Origin: Zavarzinia sp.
GTDB lineage: Bacteria > Pseudomonadota > Alphaproteobacteria > Zavarziniales > Zavarziniaceae
Assembly (NCBI GenBank): GCA_028694545.1
Contig: JAQVKV010000018.1
Location: 1-12,065 of the forward strand
DNA length: 12,065 bases
Direction of reading: 5' to 3'
Numbering within the stretch: position 1 is the stretch's first letter; each line of letters begins with the position of its first letter. A program made the translations under genes and the position numbers. The notes beneath the pieces were generated by a model. It saw nothing but the letters and a program-made list of their open reading frames with translations, searched no databases and was not told where the DNA came from. This document shows, in pieces, positions 1 to 6,469 of this stretch.

Positions 1-591
1 TGGCATTTCGGCGCCAACTGCCTTGGCCATTTCGCCCTCACCCTCGGCTTGCTGCCGCTGATGGCGGGACGGCCCGAGGCCCGGGTGGTGACGGTGACCA
101 GCGCCATGTACCGGCGTGGCCGCATCGATTTCGATGATCTCGACTGGCGCGGGCGCCCGTACAACAAGTGGCAGGCCTATGCCGATTCGAAGCTCGGCAA
201 TCTCCTTCTGGCCGAGGAGTTGCAGCGCCGGCTCGATGCCGCCGGCGTCGGGGTGAAAAGCCTGCTGGCCCACCCCGGCTATGCCGCGACCAATTCCGCC
301 TGGGGTGGCCGCTCCATCAAGCCGACCTTGATGGAAACCGCCATGCTGGCACTGGGCAATGCCCTGATGGCGCAGTCACCGGCCATGGGTGCCGCGCCGA
401 GCCTGCTCGCCGCGACGGATCCGCAAGCCGTGGGCGGCGATCTCTATGGCCCGTCGCGCCTCGGCGGCATGCGCGGGCCGCCGGCGAAGGCGGACAAGAA
501 GATCGCGCCCGATCCGGAAACGGCGGCACGCCTGTGGGATGTCGCCTCGGCGCGCACGGCGACGCGCTGGGGCTTTTCCGAAGCAGCCTGA
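1..591 (+). CDS. Short-chain dehydrogenase/reductase (SDR), 5' end cut off by window
   Basis: The reading frame is open from base 1 and ends at TGA 589-591, leaving about 196 residues. The N-terminal Rossmann glycine motif (TGxxxGxG) must lie upstream of the window, so this is a partial gene and not a broken one. Visible SDR landmarks are N-x-L-G-H-F at about residues 6-11, a strand ending V-T-V-T-S (catalytic Ser position), and Y-A-D-S-K at about residues 60-64 (the catalytic YxxxK). They are followed by the H-P-G-Y-A-A-T segment typical of the family after strand beta-6. The C-terminus (YGP..., MRGPP, ETAARLWDVA) resembles retinol-dehydrogenase/protochlorophyllide-reductase-like SDRs, which are NAD(P)-dependent oxidoreductases of unknown substrate in bacteria. 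Only 36 bases separate it from ilvA, so co-transcription is possible. An internal ATG at 61 exists but would remove the conserved Asn region. Family call is firm; substrate is unknown. Confidence 0.9.
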   Translation, partial: WHFGANCLGHFALTLGLLPLMAGRPEARVVTVTSAMYRRGRIDFDDLDWRGRPYNKWQAYADSKLGNLLLAEELQRRLDAAGVGVKSLLAHPGYAATNSAWGGRSIKPTLMETAMLALGNALMAQSPAMGAAPSLLAATDPQAVGGDLYGPSRLGGMRGPPAKADKKIAPDPETAARLWDVASARTATRWGFSEAA

Positions 592-627
592 TCGTGCTCA
601 AGTCGGGGCTTCGCCAAGGAAGCTCCG

Positions 628-1860
628 ATGACCGATCCGATTCCGGCCGTAACGATTGCCGACATTCGCGCCGCCGCCAACGCCCTTGCCGGGCAGATCG
701 TGCCGACGCCTTTCGCCGAAGCCCGGACCCTTAGCCAGATCGCCGGGGCCCGCCTGTTCCTCAAGTTCGAGAACCTGCAGTTCACGGCGTCCTTCAAGGA
801 TCGGGGCGCCTGCAACAAGCTGCAGAGCCTGACCGCCGAGGAGCGGGCGGCCGGGGTCATCGCCATGTCGGCGGGCAATCATGCGCAAGGCGTCGCCTAT
901 CACGCCGCCCGCCTCGGCATTCCGGCGACCATCGTCATGCCGAAGACGACCCCCTTCGTCAAAGTGCGCCAGACCCGGGACCATGGCGCAAGGGTCGTGC
1001 TGGAGGGCGCCGTGCTGGCCGACGCCTTCGCCGCCGGGCTGCGCATCGCCGAGGACGAGGGCCTGACCCTGGTGCATCCCTTCGACGATCCGGCCGTGAT
1101 CGCGGGGCAAGGCACCATCGCCCTCGAGATGCTGGCGGCGGTGCCCGATCTCGATTGCATCGTGGTGCCGATCGGCGGTGGCGGGTTGATCGCCGGCATC
1201 GCAACCGCCGCCAAGGCCCTGAAACCCGAAATCGAGATCATCGGTGTGGAGGCCGCGCTCTATCCTTCCATGTACAACGCCCTGCGTGGCACCGAGCAAG
1301 CCTGCGGCGGCATGACCATCGCGGAAGGGATTGCCGTGAAGACGGCGGGGCGCATCACCGCCGAGATCGCGCGCCGGCTGGTCGACGATATCCTGCTCGT
1401 GCCCGAAGCCGCGCTGGAGCAGGCGATCGGCCTTCTGCTCGCCATCGAGAAGACGGTGGCCGAAGGAGCGGGCGCCGCGGCACTCGCCGCCGTCATGGCC
1501 AATCCGGAACGGTTCCGGGGCCGGAAAATCGGCCTGCTGCTGTCGGGCGGCAATATCGACCTGCGCGTGCTGGGCGAAGTGATCCGCCGCAATCTGGTCC
1601 GCGAGGGGCGGATCGCGGGTTTGCGCGTGATGATTTCCGACAGCCCGGGCACGCTCGCCACCATCGCCGGCCTGATCGCCGAAGCCGGCGGCAATATCCT
1701 CGACGTCGCCCATCAGCGCCTGTTCCTCGACGTTCCCGTGAAGAACACCGAACTCGACCTTGTGATCGAAACCCGGGACGCCGAGCATCTGCGCGAAATC
1801 GTCGCCCGCGTCGAGGCGGCGGGCTACCCGGTGAAACGTCTCGCCACCACGGCGGTCTGA
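628..1860 (+). CDS. ilvA: Threonine ammonia-lyase (threonine dehydratase), PLP-dependent, with C-terminal ACT domain
   Basis: Converts L-threonine to 2-oxobutanoate and ammonia, the entry step of isoleucine synthesis; cytoplasmic. The 410-residue protein has the fold-type II PLP signature S-F-K-D-R-G with the Schiff-base lysine at K57. The substrate/cofactor loop S-A-G-N-H is at 81-85, the phosphate-binding tetraglycine at G183-G186, and S-G-G-N at 306-309. Residues about 328-405 form an ACT-type regulatory domain (SDSPGTLATIAGLI...), as in the medium-length single-C-terminal-domain threonine dehydratases. It is shorter than the roughly 500-residue enterobacterial biosynthetic IlvA. ATG 628 is preceded by AAGGAAG (616-622) with a five-base spacer. 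It follows the SDR gene closely on the same strand and ends seven bases before the convergent lipoprotein gene. A purely catabolic (TdcB-like) role or serine dehydratase activity cannot be excluded. The single ACT domain suggests allosteric control by an amino acid. Confidence 0.93.
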   Translation: MTDPIPAVTIADIRAAANALAGQIVPTPFAEARTLSQIAGARLFLKFENLQFTASFKDRGACNKLQSLTAEERAAGVIAMSAGNHAQGVAYHAARLGIPATIVMPKTTPFVKVRQTRDHGARVVLEGAVLADAFAAGLRIAEDEGLTLVHPFDDPAVIAGQGTIALEMLAAVPDLDCIVVPIGGGGLIAGIATAAKALKPEIEIIGVEAALYPSMYNALRGTEQACGGMTIAEGIAVKTAGRITAEIARRLVDDILLVPEAALEQAIGLLLAIEKTVAEGAGAAALAAVMANPERFRGRKIGLLLSGGNIDLRVLGEVIRRNLVREGRIAGLRVMISDSPGTLATIAGLIAEAGGNILDVAHQRLFLDVPVKNTELDLVIETRDAEHLREIVARVEAAGYPVKRLATTAV

Positions 1861-1867
1861 GCCCTTC

Positions 1868-2797
1868 CTACCGCCCCATGTTCTGGAGCACGACGACCCA
1901 GGCGCGTTCCTCGCCCCCCGGGATCACGCGCCCGAGCGTATCGACCGGGATGCGGCTGAGAGTGACGCCCTGCAGGACATTGCCGCCGATCGCCTCGATG
2001 CAGCGCCCGCTGGCGGAATAGCCGCAGGAGGCCGGACCGACCACGATGTCGCAATGCATGGGACGGGTCCCCTCGGCGGGCAGGCGATGCCAGTCGGCGG
2101 GGGGACCGCCGCTGCGCGTCGCGCAGACGAGATCGCCGGGCCGGGGCGGTACCTCATTGATACCGGCAGCACGGAAAGCGCGGCTGCCGGCCGGGGCCGT
2201 GATCGTGTCGGCGACATAGTCCCAATGGGTGTCGGAATAGCGGAAGCGCGAATCAGGCACGCCCCCCATGAAAACGACATAGGAAACGAAGGCCGCCGAC
2301 CATGCCGCCGCGAAGGGGGTATCCCCTACCGGCATCTGTTCGAGGACATAGCGATCGATCGAACCATCCGGGCGCCGGATCGCCCCCGTGCCGGCATGGC
2401 GCGCCGCAACTTCCCAATAGTTGCGGAAAGGCGGTGTGGCGCACCAATAGTCGGCCAGCATGGGGAAGGCGTCCGCTTCCTGTTCCCACACGGTCGGCAT
2501 CGCGTCGGGCAGTTCCATGACGGCGCGGCCGGGCTGGATCTCCACCACGCGCTCGCCCCACTTGCGCCATTCGGCCGCGGCCACGCGCACCATGGCCCCC
2601 GCGAGCCCTTCCGCCGCCGGGGGCGGCCGGCGGTCCGAACAGGCGAGCGGCACGGGCACGTTGTAAGCCGGCCGGATCGGGGCCTCCGCCGTGGGGCTCC
2701 CGCCCTGCGCCGGAGCGCGCGTCCGCTGCCGCGTCGCGCAGGAGCCGACGGCGAGCAGCAAGGCAAGCACGACGACCGTGACGGCGACTGGCTTCAT
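1868..2797 (-). CDS. DUF2272-domain lipoprotein
   Basis: A 309-residue protein beginning with a basic residue, a hydrophobic stretch (about residues 4-17) and the lipobox V-G-S-C with C20. It is therefore predicted to be exported, lipid-anchored and periplasm-facing. Residues about 65-305 match what I recall of the DUF2272 family: W-S-A-A-F-V-S-Y (166-173), a following H191 in SDTHWDYV, P-R-P-G-D-L-V-C (219-225), H-C-D-I-V-V-G (248-254) and I-G-G-N-V (270-274). This order resembles CHAP/NlpC-P60-type peptidoglycan hydrolases, where a Cys sits in W-C-A-x-F-V and a His lies before a hydrophobic strand. Here the nucleophile position is S167. Molecular function is not established, so a cell-wall role is inference. 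The start ATG (2795-2797) has a purine-rich AAGGGGG-like SD upstream. Its stop is seven bases from the ilvA stop (convergent), and its start is 82 bases from motA (divergent). Confidence 0.82.
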   Translation of the reverse strand: MKPVAVTVVVLALLLAVGSCATRQRTRAPAQGGSPTAEAPIRPAYNVPVPLACSDRRPPPAAEGLAGAMVRVAAAEWRKWGERVVEIQPGRAVMELPDAMPTVWEQEADAFPMLADYWCATPPFRNYWEVAARHAGTGAIRRPDGSIDRYVLEQMPVGDTPFAAAWSAAFVSYVVFMGGVPDSRFRYSDTHWDYVADTITAPAGSRAFRAAGINEVPPRPGDLVCATRSGGPPADWHRLPAEGTRPMHCDIVVGPASCGYSASGRCIEAIGGNVLQGVTLSRIPVDTLGRVIPGGEERAWVVVLQNMGR

Positions 2798-2818
2798 CGA
2801 ATTCCCCCTTCCCTAAGC

Positions 2819-2830
2819 GGTTTGTTAACC
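2819..2830. promoter_or_regulatory. GGTT-N4-AACC dyad with TTAACC in the lipoprotein/motA divergent region
   Basis: The 82-base gap between the divergent lipoprotein gene and motA contains GGTT (2819-2822), TGTT, AACC (2827-2830). This includes GTTAAC and the reading TTAACCAC (2825-2832). TTAACC resembles one half of the CtrA box (TTAA-N7-TTAA, or a lone TTAACCAT) used by alphaproteobacterial cell-cycle and flagellar promoters, but a second half at the proper spacing is absent. I see no convincing sigma-54 (GG-N10-GC) element or strong -35/-10 pair for motA here. Confidence 0.22.
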
Positions 2831-2879
2831 ACCCGGGCGCAGAGTGCAACAGTCCCTTGGCCCAGAAAGTCCGCGCCTC

Positions 2880-3740
2880 ATGCTGCTGATCATCGGTTCC
2901 GTCATTGTGCTCGGGAGTGTGCTGTCGGGCTATATCTTTGCCGGCGGCCATATCGGGGTTCTGTGGCAACCGCTCGAATTCCTCATCATCTTCGGCGCCG
3001 CCATCGGTGCCTATGTCATCGCCAATCCGGCGACCGTGCTGAAGAAGACAGGCAAGGCCGTCGCCGGCGCCCTGAAGGGGCCGCGCTACAAGAAGGACGC
3101 CTTTCTCGAGCTGCTCACCCTGCTCTATTCCGTGTTCAAGCTGGCGAAGAGCAAGGGCATGCTGGCGCTGGAACAACATGTCGAGAACCCGCACGACAGC
3201 ACGCTGTTCAACCAGTTCCCGGTCTTCGCCAAGGACCATCACGCCGTCGTCTTCCTGTGCGATTACCTGCGCCTGATGACGCTCGGCACCGAGAATGCCT
3301 TCGAGATGGAAAGCCTGATCGATCTCGAACTCGAAACCCACGCAGCCGAGGAACACGAAGTCTCCCACGCGCTGCAGAACATGGCCGACGGCATGCCGGC
3401 GCTCGGTATCGTCGCCGCCGTGCTCGGCATCATCCACACCATGGGTTCGATCACCGAGCCTCCGGAAGTGCTGGGCCATCTGATCGGCGCGGCCCTCGTC
3501 GGTACCTTCATGGGCGTCTGGTCGTCCTATGGCTTCGTCGCCCCCATCGCCAATTCGGTGCGCACGACCCATGACGCCGAGATGCGCTATCTCCATTGCA
3601 TCAAGGCCGGGCTGCTCGCCCATCTCCAGGGCTATCCGCCGGCGGTTTCGGTCGAATTCGCGCGCAAGGCCCTGCAGGAACACGTCCGCCCGACCTTCTA
3701 CGAGGTCGAGGAGGCGACCCAGAAGCTCCAGCCGGTGTAA
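2880..3740 (+). CDS. motA: Flagellar motor stator protein MotA
   Basis: Inner-membrane proton-channel subunit of the flagellar stator, forming a complex with MotB and transmitting torque to FliG. The 286-residue reading from ATG 2880 (MLLIIGSVIVLGSVLSGYI) gives four hydrophobic segments at about residues 1-20, 33-50, 172-190 and 202-224, with a charged cytoplasmic loop between the second and third. With this start, the functional positions known from E. coli MotA fall at the same numbers: E98 in the ALEQH segment, P173 in GMPALG and P222 in VAPIAN. K90 stands in place of Arg90. That register argues strongly for 2880 rather than the in-frame GTG at 2844, which would add 12 residues to the normal N-terminal helix. 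The SD is weak (AGAAAG upstream). motB follows nine bases later and its SD overlaps this stop codon, so the two are translationally coupled. Neighbouring flagellar genes are absent, which is common for motAB in alphaproteobacteria. Confidence 0.96.
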   Translation: MLLIIGSVIVLGSVLSGYIFAGGHIGVLWQPLEFLIIFGAAIGAYVIANPATVLKKTGKAVAGALKGPRYKKDAFLELLTLLYSVFKLAKSKGMLALEQHVENPHDSTLFNQFPVFAKDHHAVVFLCDYLRLMTLGTENAFEMESLIDLELETHAAEEHEVSHALQNMADGMPALGIVAAVLGIIHTMGSITEPPEVLGHLIGAALVGTFMGVWSSYGFVAPIANSVRTTHDAEMRYLHCIKAGLLAHLQGYPPAVSVEFARKALQEHVRPTFYEVEEATQKLQPV

Positions 3741-3749
3741 GGGGCGGCC

Positions 3750-4844
3750 ATGGCCAACGGGGATATGGGCAACGGCCCGACCATCGTCGTCAAGAAGGTT
3801 AAGAAGGTCGCTGGCGGCCACCACGGTGGCGCCTGGAAGGTCGCCTATGCCGACTTCGTGACCGCGATGATGGCTTTCTTCCTGCTGTTGTGGCTGCTGA
3901 ATGCCACCTCGGAAGCCCAGAAGCAGGGCATTGCCGATTATTTCGACCCCATCAGCGTGAGCGAGACGACGTCGGGCGCCGGCGGCGTGCTGGGCGGCGA
4001 GACCATTTCCCAGGACGGCAACCGCAACAACGGCGGCAGCCCCACCGTGATCACCCGCATCGACAGTGCGCCTCCGCGCGATACCAGCGAGGAGGAAGAT
4101 GTCGACACCGAGCCCCTGAGCGACCTCGGTCAGGGCACGCAAGGCACGGCGGCCGATGCCGCGAACGGCGGCAGCAACAGCAGCGCCATCGCGACCCCCG
4201 CTCCGGGCGAAGCGGACGCCAATACGGACGGCACCCCGACCGGAACCCGCCCGGTCGACGCCTTCGGCCCGCAGGCGCCGCCGCCGACGGTGGACGAGCG
4301 CGCCCGCACCGAAGCCATGGCCCGGGCCGAGGAACGGCGCTTCAACGATACCGCGCAGGCGCTGCGCCAGGTGCTGCAGAGCTCGCCCGAGATGCAGGCG
4401 GTTGCCTCCCAGGTTCTCGTCGACATCACCCCCGAGGGCATGCGCATCCAGCTCGTCGATGGCAAGCGTGAAGCTATGTTCCAGTCCGGCTCGTCGCGCA
4501 TGGCGCCCGCCATGGTCGAACTGCTGGGCAAGATCGCGGCCGTCATCGGTCGCCTGCCGAACCGGATCTCGATCGCCGGCCATACGGACTCCGCGCCCTA
4601 TCGCTCGTCCACCGGCTACACCAACTGGGAACTCTCGGCCGATCGCGCCAATGCCAGCCGCCGCGTGCTGACCGAGGCCGGCGTTCGGCCCGAACGCGTC
4701 TACCAGATTTCCGGCAAGGCGGCGTCCGAGCCGCTGATCCCCGAAGATCCGCGCGACCCCGCCAACCGGCGCATCACCATCACCCTGCTGCGCGAGACGC
4801 CAGCTCTGCCCCCGGGTATCGCCACGACCCCAGCCCTGCCCTGA
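3750..4844 (+). CDS. motB: Flagellar motor stator protein MotB (OmpA/peptidoglycan-binding C-terminus)
   Basis: Anchors the stator to peptidoglycan and supplies the proton-carrying aspartate. In this 364-residue protein a basic, Gly/His-rich N-terminus (1-30) leads into one transmembrane helix at about 33-52. D35 in Y-A-D-F is the ion-binding residue (E. coli D32). The segment just after the membrane (about 53-68) is in the place of the plug helix. Residues about 72-182 are a low-complexity Gly/Ser/Ala/Asp/Pro linker, and 185-350 is an OmpA-like domain with G-H-T-D at 277-280, N-W-E-L-S at 292-296 and D-P-A-N-R-R-I at 336-342. It is some 55 residues longer than the E. coli protein, mostly in the linker. 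The SD AAGGGG (3739-3744) overlaps the motA stop and sits five bases before ATG 3750. The Asp and the AD-F context favour proton rather than sodium coupling, but this is inference. Confidence 0.96.
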   Translation: MANGDMGNGPTIVVKKVKKVAGGHHGGAWKVAYADFVTAMMAFFLLLWLLNATSEAQKQGIADYFDPISVSETTSGAGGVLGGETISQDGNRNNGGSPTVITRIDSAPPRDTSEEEDVDTEPLSDLGQGTQGTAADAANGGSNSSAIATPAPGEADANTDGTPTGTRPVDAFGPQAPPPTVDERARTEAMARAEERRFNDTAQALRQVLQSSPEMQAVASQVLVDITPEGMRIQLVDGKREAMFQSGSSRMAPAMVELLGKIAAVIGRLPNRISIAGHTDSAPYRSSTGYTNWELSADRANASRRVLTEAGVRPERVYQISGKAASEPLIPEDPRDPANRRITITLLRETPALPPGIATTPALP

Positions 4845-4868
4845 TCGGCGGGACACCGAGCCGGACGG

Positions 4869-4890
4869 CGGAGGTTTCCTTTCGCCTCCG
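4869..4890 (+). terminator. Weak stem-loop after motB
   Basis: CGGAGG (4869-4874) pairs with CCTCCG (4885-4890) across a ten-base pyrimidine-rich loop, 25 bases past the motB stop and 43 bases before moaE. There is no T-run after the stem, so it could be a weak or Rho-assisted terminator, an mRNA 3'-end stabiliser, or chance. Confidence 0.3.
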
Positions 4891-4933
4891 ACCGCTCCAC
4901 AATGGGCGCGACGAGATCACCAGACGCTTCGCC

Positions 4934-5383
4934 ATGACCATCTCCATCCAGACCGAGGATTTCGACGCCGGCGCCCTTCTGGACGCCCTCGCCGATGACG
5001 GCCGGACCGGGGCGCTTGCCAGCTTCGTCGGCCTGGTGCGCGATCATGGCGACAGGAAGGACGTCGTGGCGATCGAACTGGAACACTATCCGGGCATGAC
5101 CGAACGCAGTCTCGCCGCCCTGGAGCGTGAAGCGCGGGAGCGATTCGGGCTGAACGGCTGCGTGATGGTCCACCGTGTCGGGCGGTTGGCGCTTGGCCAG
5201 CGTATCGTCTTCGTCGCGACCGCGGCACCCCACCGTGCCCAGGCGATCGCGGCCTGCACCTTCCTGATCGACAGATTGAAGACCGACGCCCCCTTCTGGA
5301 AGAGGGAAATCTCACGCGACGGGACGGGTGACTGGGTGGCCGCCAAGGAGGAAGACTCCGCCGCCGCAGACCGGTGGACATGA
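4934..5383 (+). CDS. moaE: Molybdopterin synthase catalytic (large) subunit MoaE
   Basis: Converts precursor Z (cyclic pyranopterin monophosphate) to molybdopterin using the thiocarboxylated C-terminus of MoaD; cytoplasmic. The protein has 149 residues, normal for the family. Family segments are F-V-G-L-V-R (31-36), L-E-H-Y-P-G-M-T-E (49-57), H-R-V-G-R-L-A-L-G (80-88) and K-T-D-A-P-F-W-K (116-123). K116 and K123 keep the seven-residue spacing of the E. coli active-site pair K119/K126. ATG 4934 has only a poor SD, but the N-terminus MTISIQTEDFD aligns with the usual MoaE start. The small subunit gene moaD, often adjacent (for example in pgsA-moaD-moaE or moaCDE layouts), is not in this window on either side. 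It may therefore be further away or supplied by another MoaD paralogue. moaE ends 11 bases before the -35 of the predicted cysD promoter. Confidence 0.96.
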   Translation: MTISIQTEDFDAGALLDALADDGRTGALASFVGLVRDHGDRKDVVAIELEHYPGMTERSLAALEREARERFGLNGCVMVHRVGRLALGQRIVFVATAAPHRAQAIAACTFLIDRLKTDAPFWKREISRDGTGDWVAAKEEDSAAADRWT

Positions 5384-5394
5384 TCGAGGCCGGG

Positions 5395-5423
5395 TTGACC
5401 GCAAGATTGGAAAATAGTAATTT
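5395..5423 (+). promoter_or_regulatory. Predicted sigma-70-type promoter of cysD-cysNC
   Basis: TTGACC (5395-5400) and TAATTT (5418-5423) are separated by exactly 17 bases, giving an expected transcript start near 5430. It lies just beyond moaE and is followed by a leader of about 130 bases before the favoured cysD start. A second, poorer pair (TTGACC 5453-5458, GATAAT 5474-5479, 15-base spacer) lies further down. It would start transcription near 5486, past the upstream ATG at 5483. Confidence 0.55.
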
Positions 5424-5427
5424 TCCA
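5408..5427. promoter_or_regulatory. Perfect 8-4-8 palindrome over the cysD promoter (candidate operator)
   Basis: TGGAAAAT (5408-5415), AGTA (5416-5419), ATTTTCCA (5420-5427) is a perfect inverted repeat in a GC-rich genome, covering the promoter spacer and the -10. This is the classic place for a repressor that blocks RNA polymerase. The AT-rich composition contrasts with its surroundings. Palindromes of this general type are bound by dimeric regulators such as Rrf2- or LysR-family proteins in sulfur metabolism, but I cannot name the regulator from sequence. Confidence 0.55.
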
Positions 5428-5429
5428 TT

Positions 5430-5560
5430 GTGCACTTGCAACGGGCTGCGGCTTGACCGGACCCTTGGCCAGGGATAATCACATGTCTATCCGCAGCGAA
5501 GGTTTTGTTCCCCAGTCCAATTTCGGTAAATCCTTTCCTCGAACTTTCGGAAGCTCTCAC
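5430..5560 (+). other. cysD leader: AT-richer region between predicted transcript start and GTG 5561
   Basis: Within the in-frame stretch 5486-5560, 36 of 75 bases are G or C and only 11 of 25 codons end in G or C, unlike the flanking genes. This suggests a leader rather than ordinary coding sequence. It nevertheless contains ATG 5483 with a good SD (AGGGA, 5471-5475), in frame with cysD, so an N-terminally extended product is possible. I recognise no known riboswitch class. Confidence 0.4.
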
Positions 5561-6469
5561 GTGTCCATTGGTTCCCTCACCCACCTTCAACGTCTCGAAG
5601 CCGAGAGCATCCACATCATGCGCGAGGTGGTGGCCGAAACCGAAAGGCCGGTCATGCTCTATTCGATCGGCAAGGACAGTGCGGTCATGCTGCACCTGGC
5701 GCAAAAGGCCTTCTATCCGTCGAAGCCGCCGTTTCCTCTGCTCCATGTGGACACCACCTGGAAGTTCCGGGAAATGATCGCCTTCCGCGACCAGATGGCG
5801 GCGACGCTCGGCATGGACCTTCTGGTGCACATCAACCCCGAAGGGGTGGAGATGAACATCAGCCCCTTCACCCACGGCTCGGCGCTCCACACCGACATCA
5901 TGAAGACGCAGGGGTTGAAGCAGGCGCTGGACAAATACGGCTTTGATGCCGCCTTCGGCGGGGCCCGCCGCGACGAGGAGAAAAGCCGGGCGAAGGAACG
6001 CATCTTTTCCTTCCGTTCCGCGCAGCACCGCTGGGACCCGAAGAACCAGCGGCCCGAGTTGTGGAGCCTCTACAACACGCGCAAGAACACCGGGGAATCG
6101 ATCCGCGTCTTCCCCCTGTCGAACTGGACCGAACTCGACATCTGGCAATATATCCACCTCGAGAAGATCCCGATCGTGCCGCTCTATTTCGCCGCCGAAC
6201 GGCCGGTCGTCGAACGCAACGGGACGCTGATCATGGTGGATGACGAGCGCATGCCGCTCGCCGATGGTGAAACCCCCATGATGAAGAAGGTCCGCTTCCG
6301 CACGCTCGGCTGCTACCCGCTGACCGGCGCCATCGAGTCCGAAGCGGATACGCTGACCACCATCATCCAGGAAATGCTGTTGACCCGGACATCCGAACGC
6401 CAGGGCCGCGTGATCGACCATGATCAGTCCGCTTCCATGGAGAAGAAGAAGCAGGAGGGGTATTTCTGA
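5561..6469 (+). CDS. cysD: Sulfate adenylyltransferase subunit 2 (ATP sulfurylase small subunit) CysD
   Basis: With CysN it adenylates sulfate with ATP to adenosine 5'-phosphosulfate, the first step of assimilatory sulfate reduction; cytoplasmic. The PP-loop of the ATP-pyrophosphatase family reads Y-S-I-G-K-D-S (34-40). It is followed by [10 protein letters not shown] (62-71), the [13 protein letters not shown] segment and the typical C-terminus [11 protein letters not shown] prefer GTG 5561, with GGAAG at 5549-5553 seven bases upstream. It gives 302 residues, the same as E. coli CysD, with the L-T-H-L segment at the same distance from the start. The stretch before it also has aberrant codon use. 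The alternative is ATG 5483 (328 residues, SD AGGGA); TTG 5453 is less likely. The stop overlaps the cysNC start as TGATG, indicating tight translational coupling. Confidence 0.95.
   Translation: MSIGSLTHLQRLEAESIHIMREVVAETERPVMLYSIGKDSAVMLHLAQKAFYPSKPPFPLLHVDTTWKFREMIAFRDQMAATLGMDLLVHINPEGVEMNISPFTHGSALHTDIMKTQGLKQALDKYGFDAAFGGARRDEEKSRAKERIFSFRSAQHRWDPKNQRPELWSLYNTRKNTGESIRVFPLSNWTELDIWQYIHLEKIPIVPLYFAAERPVVERNGTLIMVDDERMPLADGETPMMKKVRFRTLGCYPLTGAIESEADTLTTIIQEMLLTRTSERQGRVIDHDQSASMEKKKQEGYF

Noticed and set aside
598..1788. A 396-codon minus-strand frame opposite ilvA
   Set aside because: Composition is typical of a codon-position shadow and ilvA carries all PLP-enzyme motifs.
2844..2879. 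GTG 2844 as the motA start
   Set aside because: The ATG at 2880 puts E98, P173 and P222 at the numbers known for E. coli MotA and gives the normal N-terminal helix.
2253..4856. An 867-codon open frame on the minus strand across motA-motB
   Set aside because: It is antisense to two clearly conserved genes, its translation is low-complexity Gly/Arg/His/Asp-rich with no recognisable domain, and long antisense frames are expected when third positions are nearly always G or C.
5430..5560. A known riboswitch (for example a SAM or cobalamin type) before cysD
   Set aside because: I could not find the conserved core of any class I know; the region is reported only as an odd leader.
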